NCBI GenBank assembly: GCA_021785155.1
Contig: JAJYGE010000520.1
Span: 1-15,330, forward strand
From: Planctomycetota bacterium
Lineage (GTDB): Bacteria; Planctomycetota; Phycisphaerae; WQYP01
Length of the DNA stretch: 15,330 nucleotides
Direction: 5' to 3'
Shown: piece by piece, positions 5,116 through 12,718 of the stretch
How the letters are laid out: each line of letters begins with the position of its first letter
Position numbering within the stretch: position 1 is the first letter of the stretch
The notes under the pieces: model-generated
Database searches by the model: none
Seen by the model: only the letters and a program-made list of their open reading frames with translations
Told to the model about the DNA's origin: nothing
Program-made: the position numbers and the translations under genes

Positions 5116-7465
5116 ATTATTCGCGAGAAAAGGCGAGTTCCTTGGTCAACACCTGAAAGAGGTGTCCAGTCGGGCTGCGGCATTTTCCGAAGTGTTTGGT
5201 TCCGGTGAGTTCGGGCGCTTTGCAGGACTATTGCACGACATCGGAAAAACGGAAGCGGTATTCCAAAAGCGGATTTTGGACGATGACCAAGGGAACGAGA
5301 ACAAGAGGCCACATGCATTTCACGGTGCGGCGCTTGCGTTGGGTGGCAATCTCTGGCCCGCCGCTTTCGCAATCGGCGGACACCATGCGGGTCTGCACGA
5401 CCGCAGTGATTTGGAGAAAAAAGCCAGGCCGATGTTCGGCCAGGCCGAGGCGTCCGTTCAGTCCCTACAGCAGGATTCCCCCGAGTTCCAAATTCCTAGC
5501 CTCGCAAAGCCCCTGCCTGAATGGCTAATGACACTTGCGTTCTCGCCCGCGTACCGTTCGGAGGGATGGTGGGCCACGGAATTATTTACCAGGCTAATAT
5601 TTAGCTGTCTGGTGGACGCTGACCGTTTGGTGAGCGAGCTTGCCGAGCAGGGCAGCCCCGCCACCGTCGCTAGGCGGTGGCCGGATTTTAATCCAGCCGA
5701 AATGCTCGACAAGCTACGCAGCAACCTTGAAGTGCGGGCGAAGAAGGCCCGTGCCGACGAATCCGCCTCTGCCGAAGTAATCACTGTGCGCGAGCAAGTT
5801 GGCGGACGATGTGAAACCGTTGCGGAAGAAGCACTGGGCATTTTTACTTTGACTGTTCCGACCGGCGGCGGCAAGACCCTTGCGTCGATGCGATTCGCGT
5901 TAGCCCATGCGAAGAAGCATGGCCTCCGCCGCGTGATCTACGTCATCCCATACTTGAACATCATCCAGCAGACTGCCGAGGATCTGAAGAAGGTTTTTGG
6001 CGAGGGAATGGTGCTGGAGCACCATTCTCAAATGGAGGATGGCGACGCGGAGACGAAGGATGATCGTGGCCCAGAGCCGGTCGATGAGCTTTCACGGCGA
6101 AGGCGTCTGGCGGCGGAAAACTGGGATGCTCCAATTATCGTGACCACCAGCGTTCAATTCTTTGATTCTTTATTTTCGCGCCAGCCATCGGCCGCCCGAA
6201 AACTCCATAATATTTGCAAGTCGGTGGTGATCTTCGATGAAGTGCAAACCCTTCCCCCGCTTATGTTACAACCGATTCTGAATGCCTTGGGCGAGCTGGC
6301 CAATCCATCCCGCAAATACGGCTGCTCGCTGGTGTTTTGCACCGCGACCCAGCCCGCCTTGAGAAAATCCGAGGACCTACCCGTCGGCTTGGTGATTGAT
6401 GACGCTCGCGCGATTATTGAACCGCAAATGGCCAAAGATCATTTTGCGAGGCTCGACCGCGTAGAATATGACTGGAGCCTTGCCGACAGTGCACCCCTGA
6501 AGTGGAGCGAGGTTGCCAAAAAGATCGTCGGCGAGGATAGCCAGCCGCGTCAGGTGCTGGTAATCGTCAACACAAGAAACGCCGCTAGGCAGCTGCACGT
6601 AGAGGTGGGGAAACTTTTAGAAGGACGTGGCGGACTGTTTCATTTGTCGACTTGGATGATGCCAACGCACCGATTAGAAGTCCTTGATGAGGTTCGGTGT
6701 CGGCTTGATCCGAAAAGCAACGCGAAGGACAGGCGGTGCATACTTGTTAGCACGCAATGCGTTGAGGCGGGAGTGGATGTGGATTTTCCCCAAGTGTGGC
6801 GGGAGTTCGGGCCGTATGATGGAATCGTGCAGGCCGCCGGTCGGTGCAATCGCAACGGTAGATTGCCGCAGAAGGGGAAGGTTCACATCTTTCGTGCGGC
6901 GGAAGGCGGCTCGCCCAAGGGACTTTACGCGACGGCCATCAGCCAGACAGAGCTGCTCCGGAAGATGGACCGCGCCAATCCATGTGATCCGGTGTCGTTT
7001 GAGGATTACTTTCGCCTCCTTTATCAGTTGACCGTACCGGACCAATGTGCCATTCAGGAAGCACGCGGACATTGGCGATTCAAAGAAACGGATTCGCTTT
7101 TCAAGATGATCGACGAAAACACGGTTCCGGTGCTTATTCTCAAGCAACAGGCTGATGGGCAATCCCACGATACCGGGGCAGTGAATATTTATAATACTGC
7201 CTCCCAGCGTGTGCCTCCCGATTCAATTAGTAAGCACAAAGGCTATTTCACAAGGGATGATTGGCGGGCGCTCCAGAAATTCACCATAAACCTGCAGAGA
7301 AGCAGGGCGGATGAATTGCGGAACGGCAAGAGGGCGAAAATGACGGCTGCATTTGATGATCCGGAGACAGGCTTGTTTTTGTGGTGGGGCGGCTATTCGG
7401 GCGGAGTAGATGGCGTTGGAATCGAGTTTGATCGTGGGCTGAGTGCGGAGGAGTTGATACTATGA
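5108..7465 (+). CDS. cas3: CRISPR-associated nuclease-helicase Cas3 (type I-C)
   Basis: Cas3 is recruited by Cascade bound to its target, then unwinds and degrades the DNA. The 785-residue protein has an HD nuclease domain with GQHL (His15), LLHDIGK (43-44 HD), RPHAFHG and GGHHAGLHD (His92-93). Then comes a superfamily 2 helicase: PTGGGKT (251-257), VVIFDEVQ (377-380 DEVQ), FCTATQPAL near 412, STQCVEAGVDVDF (548-560) and QAAGRCNRNGR (575-585). All catalytic motifs are intact. The start is GTG at 5108 because an in-frame TAA (5102-5104) lies just upstream. That GTG sits inside the stop region of the cas3-like fragment, suggesting coupled translation. The gene ends in ATGA shared with cas5c. 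Confidence 0.95.
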   Translation: MSKLFARKGEFLGQHLKEVSSRAAAFSEVFGSGEFGRFAGLLHDIGKTEAVFQKRILDDDQGNENKRPHAFHGAALALGGNLWPAAFAIGGHHAGLHDRSDLEKKARPMFGQAEASVQSLQQDSPEFQIPSLAKPLPEWLMTLAFSPAYRSEGWWATELFTRLIFSCLVDADRLVSELAEQGSPATVARRWPDFNPAEMLDKLRSNLEVRAKKARADESASAEVITVREQVGGRCETVAEEALGIFTLTVPTGGGKTLASMRFALAHAKKHGLRRVIYVIPYLNIIQQTAEDLKKVFGEGMVLEHHSQMEDGDAETKDDRGPEPVDELSRRRRLAAENWDAPIIVTTSVQFFDSLFSRQPSAARKLHNICKSVVIFDEVQTLPPLMLQPILNALGELANPSRKYGCSLVFCTATQPALRKSEDLPVGLVIDDARAIIEPQMAKDHFARLDRVEYDWSLADSAPLKWSEVAKKIVGEDSQPRQVLVIVNTRNAARQLHVEVGKLLEGRGGLFHLSTWMMPTHRLEVLDEVRCRLDPKSNAKDRRCILVSTQCVEAGVDVDFPQVWREFGPYDGIVQAAGRCNRNGRLPQKGKVHIFRAAEGGSPKGLYATAISQTELLRKMDRANPCDPVSFEDYFRLLYQLTVPDQCAIQEARGHWRFKETDSLFKMIDENTVPVLILKQQADGQSHDTGAVNIYNTASQRVPPDSISKHKGYFTRDDWRALQKFTINLQRSRADELRNGKRAKMTAAFDDPETGLFLWWGGYSGGVDGVGIEFDRGLSAEELIL

Positions 7466-8208
7466 TCTCGGCCACACTACGTATTCGGGTATGGGGACAA
7501 TGGGCTTGCTTTACGAGGCCGGAATTCCATGTGGAAAGGGTCAGTTACCCGATTATCACGCCGTCGGCCGCGCGTGGCGTACTGGAAGCGATTCTGATGA
7601 AGCCCATTGAAAAGCCTGAGGCCGACCGACGGGACCGTAAAATCGGATTCCGGTGGCATGTCATGCGACTGGGGGTTGTACGGAAGGGAACCCTTACCTC
7701 GATTCTTCGCAATGAGCTTGGCTACGAGAAGCATAATTTCAAGGGATTCGACATTCTGGAAGAGCGTACCCAGCGCCACAGCCTGATCCTCAAGGATGTG
7801 GAATATCTTATTGACGCGGTGATTGAGGTTCCCGGTCCGGTGAAGCGTATCGGTGACGAGTTTCTTATAGCGAAATATCAAGGCATGTTCGAGCGACGGG
7901 CGAAATGCGGCCAGTGTCATCACCGACCGTACCTTGGCTGCCGGGAGTTTCCTTGCGACTTTGAATGGGCACCTGGTGCGGAGCCGGCAGCAGTACCCGA
8001 GGACTTTGGATCGGTGTTCCGTGATTTCGATTTTGATCCCATGTGGAACCACTGGCCGGTTGGCAATGCGCGGCCGACCGACTGGCCACGCGAGCACGGG
8101 CCGCAGCCCTTACAACCCCTGCGTGCCAAATCAGATGCGGATGGTTGGATCTCGGTTTCGCGGGTTATAGCCGAAAATGGAAACCGAAAGGTGGTACCTT
8201 ATGATTGA
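7462..8208 (+). CDS. cas5c: Cas5c (Cas5d), Cascade subunit and likely pre-crRNA endoribonuclease
   Basis: In type I-C systems Cas5 replaces Cas6: it cuts the repeat RNA and keeps the 5' handle at the foot of Cascade. The 248-residue protein has the family's N-terminal CFTRPEFHVERVSYPI and TPSAARGVLEAI (residues about 16-43) and the hallmark GQCHHRPYLGCREF (150-163). The stretch before it reads AKYQGMFERR. Known Cas5d enzymes use a Tyr, Lys and His set, with Lys-His adjacent in the best studied member. If this Lys-Tyr is the equivalent position it would differ, but I cannot align it safely by eye. The gene overlaps cas3 by four bases and cas8c by eight. No cas6 is present, which supports the processing role. 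Confidence 0.92.
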   Translation: MISATLRIRVWGQWACFTRPEFHVERVSYPIITPSAARGVLEAILMKPIEKPEADRRDRKIGFRWHVMRLGVVRKGTLTSILRNELGYEKHNFKGFDILEERTQRHSLILKDVEYLIDAVIEVPGPVKRIGDEFLIAKYQGMFERRAKCGQCHHRPYLGCREFPCDFEWAPGAEPAAVPEDFGSVFRDFDFDPMWNHWPVGNARPTDWPREHGPQPLQPLRAKSDADGWISVSRVIAENGNRKVVPYD

Positions 8209-10156
8209 GGAGCTACTTCGTCTTTCGGAATGCGACGGGGTTTTGGATGAGCAGGGCTTCTCGCGAAGGCCAATCCATTGGCTTATCGATTTGGACGACA
8301 AGGGCAAATTCTTGGGCTTTTCGCCCACCGTGATAAGCAACCGTCACGACGGGAGGAAGCAGCTTCAGGTCGAAGAGGTACGGGGGAAGCAGTACTCCCG
8401 CCCTGCATTCTTCTTTATGAGGGTTGACAAGAAGTCAGAGGTCATCGCGACGGCAGGTGGCGGAAAGGCTGTTGCGGAGCTCGGGTGCGGAAGTTTGGTT
8501 GAGGTATTTGGTTGTCAGATCAAGGCCGATGCCGAGGGAAAGGGACCGACGGTCAAGGTACTGTCTTCCGACGATAAGGAATTTTCCAAGCATCAGCAGT
8601 TTGTTGAGCTTCACCGTCTCATGGCGGAAAAGCACGGAGATGTACGTAGCCTCGCCGCTGTGGCCGACTATTTATCGCGGCCTTCGTGTTTCCACGATGA
8701 AAACTTTTCTGACCAGGATTTGAGGCGAATTGCAAAGGAAGAGATTTCGTTTCGGGTATGCGGCAGACCTATCACTGCGGATCCGAAGGTGAGGCAATTG
8801 TGGAGTGAGGAATATGCCGAGAGCAGGCGAGGCGTTGTTGCGAAGCTACCGCGTGGAAATGGGATGTTCGCCTCGAGCGCTGGCCCAGATTCCGTATTAA
8901 CGCCAGTGTTCCCTCATATTTCCGGTCTTCCTGGTGGCGGCGGCTGGTGTCCCCTCAATTCATTTGATAAGGCCCCATCCCAGAGCTACGGTCGTGGGTC
9001 GTTCACTGTCGCCATGCCGCTGGGTGTGGCCGAACGCGCTTCCGGCGCTCTGAACTATCTGCTGCGCACTCCGGAAACGCGCATGCCACTTGGCGAAACG
9101 GTTGCGGTGTTTTGGGCAGTGCCCTTGGACCCGGCAAAGAGGCAGTTGAGTGACACCGGATTTCTGGCGGCCCTTACGGCATCGGATCCACTTGAAGTAC
9201 GGGATTTTTTTCGTGGCATTTGGGGAGCCGGAGTGCACGATGGTATCTCTGTGGATCGCTTCTACTGCGCGTTGCTCTCATCGCCGCAATCACGTGTCAC
9301 GGTCAGGACTTGGCACACGGACACGTTACCAGTGATTCGGAAGAATATTAGCCATTGGCTAAGGGCGGCAGGGGCCGAACTGCCCATTTGGGATGGCTCG
9401 ACGTACCAAAAAGCGGATTACTCCACAGTATCCATCAGCGAGTTGGCCGCGGTGACTGTTCGCAAGTCCAAGGATTCGAAGCCGTCCAAGTCAACGTACA
9501 CGGATTTATTCAGCTCGGCGACACAAGGCAGCCCCTTATCCCATAGACTGTATACGGCGGCATTGCAGCGGCAGAGCTTGGAGTTGGCAGGAGGATATGA
9601 CAAGAAGGAAAGGAAGATGTTCGAGGAGCGGCTGCGTGCCAGGACTGCTTTGATTCAGCTTTATTTCGCGTCTAACAGAAAAGGAGATCGTATGCCCGAT
9701 AATTATGACGGAGACCTTAACGTAGGGTATCTTTGTGGCCGGCTGTTGGCGATTATGGACAAGATACACATTGAGGCGCATAGAACAAGCGGCGGGACCA
9801 ATAGTTCGCCAGCCAACCGCAGCTATGCCGCCGCTTCGGCCACACCGGCTCTTATTTTCCCGCAATTGTGTTCGCTCGCCCGTGTCCACCTCAATAAGAT
9901 CGGCGATGGATGGGCGAATCGGCTTGAGTTCGGCTATCCGGAGAAGGGATTCGAAGGGCTTGCGGGAATTGTCGCTAAACTGCAAAGTACCCGCGGTAGG
10001 CAATTTCCGCGGACGCTATCGCTGGAAGACCAGGGGCGATTCGCAATAGGTTTTTATTACGAGCGTACTCGCGCGTGGCCCAAGCGTGAAGACAAGGTTG
10101 GTAATGATCAAGATGATACCATCACGGAAATTAACAGTCGAAAGGAAGAACCATGA
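8201..10156 (+). CDS. cas8c: Cas8c (Csd1), large subunit of type I-C Cascade
   Basis: Cas8c recognises the PAM and helps open the target duplex. The predicted 651-residue protein begins MIEELLRLSECDGVL and follows the Csd1 pattern: GFSRRPIHWLIDLD near the start, SGLPGGGGWCPLNSFD, SYGRGSF and ALNYLLRT in the middle, and the C-terminal SASATPALIFPQL and LSLEDQGRFAIGFY types of motif. I chose ATG 8201 over 8177 because it overlaps the cas5c stop (ATGATTGA) and follows AAAGGTGG. A second product, Cas11c, starts within its frame at 9692. Lysine codons are almost all AAG, unlike purD. The C-terminal ATGA overlaps the cas7 start. Confidence 0.92.
   Translation: MIEELLRLSECDGVLDEQGFSRRPIHWLIDLDDKGKFLGFSPTVISNRHDGRKQLQVEEVRGKQYSRPAFFFMRVDKKSEVIATAGGGKAVAELGCGSLVEVFGCQIKADAEGKGPTVKVLSSDDKEFSKHQQFVELHRLMAEKHGDVRSLAAVADYLSRPSCFHDENFSDQDLRRIAKEEISFRVCGRPITADPKVRQLWSEEYAESRRGVVAKLPRGNGMFASSAGPDSVLTPVFPHISGLPGGGGWCPLNSFDKAPSQSYGRGSFTVAMPLGVAERASGALNYLLRTPETRMPLGETVAVFWAVPLDPAKRQLSDTGFLAALTASDPLEVRDFFRGIWGAGVHDGISVDRFYCALLSSPQSRVTVRTWHTDTLPVIRKNISHWLRAAGAELPIWDGSTYQKADYSTVSISELAAVTVRKSKDSKPSKSTYTDLFSSATQGSPLSHRLYTAALQRQSLELAGGYDKKERKMFEERLRARTALIQLYFASNRKGDRMPDNYDGDLNVGYLCGRLLAIMDKIHIEAHRTSGGTNSSPANRSYAAASATPALIFPQLCSLARVHLNKIGDGWANRLEFGYPEKGFEGLAGIVAKLQSTRGRQFPRTLSLEDQGRFAIGFYYERTRAWPKREDKVGNDQDDTITEINSRKEEP
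9681..9694 (+). promoter_or_regulatory. Internal ribosome-binding site and start for Cas11c
   Basis: AAGGAG at 9681-9686 is followed after five bases by ATG at 9692, in frame with cas8c. A near-perfect site of this quality inside a gene is unlikely by chance, and it lies where type I-C systems are known to start the small subunit independently. Confidence 0.8.
9692..10156 (+). CDS. cas11c: Cas11c, small subunit made from an internal start in cas8c
   Basis: Type I-C, I-B and I-D Cascades contain a small subunit translated from within the large-subunit gene, where it lines the belly of the complex and contacts the displaced strand. Here an internal ATG at 9692, in the cas8c frame at about residue 498, is preceded by AAGGAG at optimal spacing. 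The 154-residue product starts MPDNYDGDLNVGYL and includes the motifs YAAASATPALIFPQL, then SLEDQGRFAIGFYYER, typical of the end of Csd1. Whether the product is made is an inference from the site and from what is known of relatives. Protein evidence would be needed to be certain. Confidence 0.75.
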   Translation: MPDNYDGDLNVGYLCGRLLAIMDKIHIEAHRTSGGTNSSPANRSYAAASATPALIFPQLCSLARVHLNKIGDGWANRLEFGYPEKGFEGLAGIVAKLQSTRGRQFPRTLSLEDQGRFAIGFYYERTRAWPKREDKVGNDQDDTITEINSRKEEP

Positions 10157-11595
10157 CTGCTGAATTGAACCTTCACCATAACCTGATTAAACTGCCCGCA
10201 GGTAAAACGGCCGGGGACACTGTCGCGGAGCGGCATGACCTCGTGCTGCTCTTCGATGCAACGAAGGCAAATCCTAACGGCGATCCCGATATGGGCAATA
10301 TGCCACGCCGTCAACCGGACACACTCAAAGGCTTGGTTACCGATGTCTGTCTGAAGCGCAAGATCAGGAACTTCTTTAGCCTTTACAACCCTGACGGAAC
10401 TTTGATCACGAACGGTGCCGCATGGCCGGGATACCAAATTTTTATTCGCGAGAACGCGGTCCTTAAAGATGCCCTTGACCAACATTACCAGCTTGTTTGC
10501 AAGAGGGTTTTTGATCAATTGGTTGGCTCCCTCCATGCGAGTGGGTATCTGGACCACGACAGCGAGATCGCTATCAGGGATGCGCAGTGGGGCGAGGACG
10601 AATATCCTGAACCAAAGAAATGCGTCGAATATATCAGCAAGCACTGCAAGGGGGTTTTTAAATTGGAACTGGTTCCTGAAGCGGTGGCCGCAAAACTGCG
10701 TTCGGGCGGGAGAACCCCTCCCGAAGTTGTGGAAGCGGTCAGGGGGATCAAATTCGACTCAGGAGTCAGGGATGAAAAGGGGGTAACCAAAGCGGTTCTC
10801 GACGCAGTTAAAAAGGCCAGCCCGGACGGTGCTGCAGCGACGTGCAGAGCAGCCGCGCAAGCCGCGCTCGACAACGTGTCGCCATGGTCACTGCTGTCGC
10901 AAAAATTCGGGCAGCTTGAGTTGGAACGGTTGGAGCACGACGCTGTTTGTGCCGCTTACTTCGATAACCGTGCGTTCGGCGCGGTGACTTCAACCGATGG
11001 TCCCCTTAAGGGCAGCTTCTATGGTCAGATTCGCGGCCCAATCCAAATGGCGTTTGCAGAAAGCATCGATAAGACGCTGCAGCTTGACAGTACCATCACG
11101 CGATGTGCGGTGGCCAGTGTGGATGAAAAGAGCGACGACGAGGGCGGAAATCGCACCATGGGCCGCAAGCATGTCGTTGATTACGGACTTTACCGCACGC
11201 ACATATACTTCTCGCCAGCTTTTGCGGCAAAGACCGGTTTTACCTACTATGACCTGGACAACTTTCTTTTTGCCCTGACGATGCTGTACCGTGATGATGC
11301 GGCCGCCGGGCGATCTGGGATGCGGGTGGTTGGCTTGATCGATTTTCAGCACTCCTCGGCACTGGGGGACGAGCACTCGCACAGATTGTTTAAGGAGGTC
11401 GTGGTGAAACGCCGCGACTCCGAAAGGGATTTCCCTTCCTCCTTGGACGACTACCAAGGAACTGCCCCCGGGGTGGAGGGAGGGTACGTGTGCGTGCGGT
11501 CAGTGCAGGAGAATGGCCAGACACGAGAACGCGTCTGGGCGAGGTGCCTTGTATGGGAAATTCCCGCTCCGAGGGGGGACGCCGATAGGTTATGA
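10153..11595 (+). CDS. cas7c: Cas7c (Csd2), Cascade backbone subunit with a large internal insertion
   Basis: Cas7 subunits polymerise along the crRNA spacer. The family core is plain: LLFDATKANPNGDPDMGN (33-50), GLVTDVCLKRKIRN (60-73), DNRAFGAV (271-278), GQIRGPIQMAFAESID (291-306), ITRCAV (315-320), TMGRKHVVDYGLYRTH (335-350) and a C-terminal FQHSSALGDEHSHRLF (398-413). At 480 residues it is much longer than the roughly 280-300 usual for Csd2. The extra sequence is a block at about residues 110-265, between IFIRENAVL and VCAAYFDNRAF, plus about 25 residues at the start and about 40 at the end. The block has no motif I know and is mixed helical in appearance. It starts with ATGA overlapping cas8c. 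All core motifs are intact, so it should still form filaments. Confidence 0.92.
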   Translation: MTAELNLHHNLIKLPAGKTAGDTVAERHDLVLLFDATKANPNGDPDMGNMPRRQPDTLKGLVTDVCLKRKIRNFFSLYNPDGTLITNGAAWPGYQIFIRENAVLKDALDQHYQLVCKRVFDQLVGSLHASGYLDHDSEIAIRDAQWGEDEYPEPKKCVEYISKHCKGVFKLELVPEAVAAKLRSGGRTPPEVVEAVRGIKFDSGVRDEKGVTKAVLDAVKKASPDGAAATCRAAAQAALDNVSPWSLLSQKFGQLELERLEHDAVCAAYFDNRAFGAVTSTDGPLKGSFYGQIRGPIQMAFAESIDKTLQLDSTITRCAVASVDEKSDDEGGNRTMGRKHVVDYGLYRTHIYFSPAFAAKTGFTYYDLDNFLFALTMLYRDDAAAGRSGMRVVGLIDFQHSSALGDEHSHRLFKEVVVKRRDSERDFPSSLDDYQGTAPGVEGGYVCVRSVQENGQTRERVWARCLVWEIPAPRGDADRL

Positions 11596-12009
11596 TCCCC
11601 TGATTTATTGTTGCGGGTGTCTGGCGTTATCCCCCGTGGGGTAATCCCCGCGCTCGGCGATGCCACCGCGCCGCGGCAATTTACCGATTATTCCGTAACC
11701 GTTGCCGATTCATTGCCCGCGGGCATTATTCATCGGGAATTGTCGGCGGTGAATTCCGCTGACCTGGCGTTTCCGTGGGCGTGATTCGTTCGGTGCCGAT
11801 GGACGGACACGGGGCGTCCGTCGGCAACCGATAGCGCGAAACGCGGTTGGGGTGGGGCGGAATTTGTTGCGCGGGTATTGGCGCATCGGGATCGGGGGCG
11901 CTGGCCGCCCGGCGGCCACGCTGAACGGGGGACGTGGGTGCGGTACCGGTGACGGAAAAACACCTTCCGCCCGGCGATGGCGCTACACAGGATTGCGTTA
12001 TGGTGCAGC
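11596..12009. other. Gene-free gap between interference and adaptation modules
   Basis: These 414 bases carry no convincing gene. They are rich in dyads: a CCCC/GGGG hairpin at 11631-11641 that may end the interference transcript but lacks a T run, a perfect 12-base palindrome TGCCCGCGGGCA (11714-11725), a hairpin of GACGGAC (11802-11808) with GTCCGTC (11816-11822), and GGCCGCC/GGCGGCC around one C (11903-11917). A minus-strand frame over this area is only the shadow of cas4. The gap separates two gene sets with different codon use. Confidence 0.6.
11903..11920. repeat. GC dyad upstream of cas4, shared with the cas4-cas1 spacer
   Basis: GGCCGCC and GGCGGCC flank a single C, a perfect 7-bp dyad. 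The 16 bases CCGCCCGGCGGCCACG (11905-11920) recur exactly ahead of cas1 at 12671-12686, and the first ten recur at 11969-11978. A variant (GCCGGGCGGCCAGCG) lies ahead of cas2 near 13920. Confidence 0.7.
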
Positions 12010-12654
12010 ATGATGAACATTGATCCACCCGATCCGGTTTCGATTTCGTCATTGAATGATTTCTTGTATTGCAATCGGCGCTGCGCGCTGCATCGGTTGG
12101 ATGCGCTGTGGGTCGATAATGCGTGGACGGTTTCCGGTACCCTGGCGCATGAACACGCGGACGATCCGGGTTATCGGCAGACGGCCGAGGGGGCGCGGAT
12201 CGAACGGGCGTTGCCGTTGTTTTCGGTGGCGTTGGGATTGGTGGGCAAGGCGGACATCGTGGAATTCCGGCCCGGGGCCGATGGGCACGACATTCCCATG
12301 CCCGTTGATTACAAACTCGGCAAACGCCGGAAATGGGATAACGATGATGTGCAATTATGCGCCCAGGCGTTGTGCCTGGAGGAAATGATCGGTGTAAATG
12401 TGCCAAAGGGTGCCATTTATCACGTTAAAACCCGCCGGCGGCGCGAAGTAATATTTACCGATGAACTGCGGCGGTTAACAGTGAATACCGTTGACAACGT
12501 GCGGGCGCTGATGTTGGCGGATGAAGTTCCGCCGGCGGTGTTGAAACCGCAGTGCGAAGGATGTTCCATGCACGGTATATGTTTGCCGGAGCTGGCGGGA
12601 GGTTCACGCGCCATGGATTCCGCCTACGCGGATTTATTTGCGGCAGAGAGGTGA
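12010..12654 (+). CDS. cas4: Cas4, 4Fe-4S RecB-like nuclease of spacer acquisition
   Basis: Cas4 trims prespacers and checks the PAM together with Cas1 and Cas2. From ATG 12010 the protein has 214 residues and begins MMNIDPPDPVSISSLNDF, matching the usual type I-C opening. It has the iron-sulfur cysteines Cys21 (LYCNRRC) and Cys182, Cys185 and Cys191 (QCEGCSMHGIC). The RecB nuclease residues are GLVGKAD (Asp82), PVDYKLGK (Asp100, Lys102) and the Gln of QLCAQA (115). The frame is open from 11977, but that upstream part is not family-like. The ribosome-binding site is poor for both candidate ATGs (12010 and 12013). Lysine codons are mostly AAA, as in purD. Confidence 0.92.
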   Translation: MMNIDPPDPVSISSLNDFLYCNRRCALHRLDALWVDNAWTVSGTLAHEHADDPGYRQTAEGARIERALPLFSVALGLVGKADIVEFRPGADGHDIPMPVDYKLGKRRKWDNDDVQLCAQALCLEEMIGVNVPKGAIYHVKTRRRREVIFTDELRRLTVNTVDNVRALMLADEVPPAVLKPQCEGCSMHGICLPELAGGSRAMDSAYADLFAAER

Positions 12655-12670
12655 ATCGTGCGAACGCCGA

Positions 12671-12686
12671 CCGCCCGGCGGCCACG
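12671..12686. repeat. Second exact copy of the GC element, upstream of cas1
   Basis: CCGCCCGGCGGCCACG here matches 11905-11920 base for base. It starts 48 bases before the cas1 start, in the 64-base spacer between cas4 and cas1. The core CCGCC/CGGCGG dyad is preserved, with one mismatch in the outer pairs. Confidence 0.7.
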
Positions 12687-12718
12687 TTACACATGCGTGC
12701 GGATACGGGGAATCGATC

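Noticed and set aside
4957..5200. A simple frameshift splitting one cas3 gene in two
   Set aside because: Both frames contain a separate first-His segment (EHLENVA and GQHLKEV), so joining them would duplicate that part; recombination explains it better.
11631..11641. CCCC/GGGG hairpin after cas7 as a proven terminator
   Set aside because: The stem is short and no T run follows; it is mentioned only as a weak possibility in the gap.
11726..12406. Minus-strand frame across the module gap and cas4
   Set aside because: Proline- and arginine-rich composition typical of a shadow frame in GC-rich DNA, overlapping the well supported cas4.
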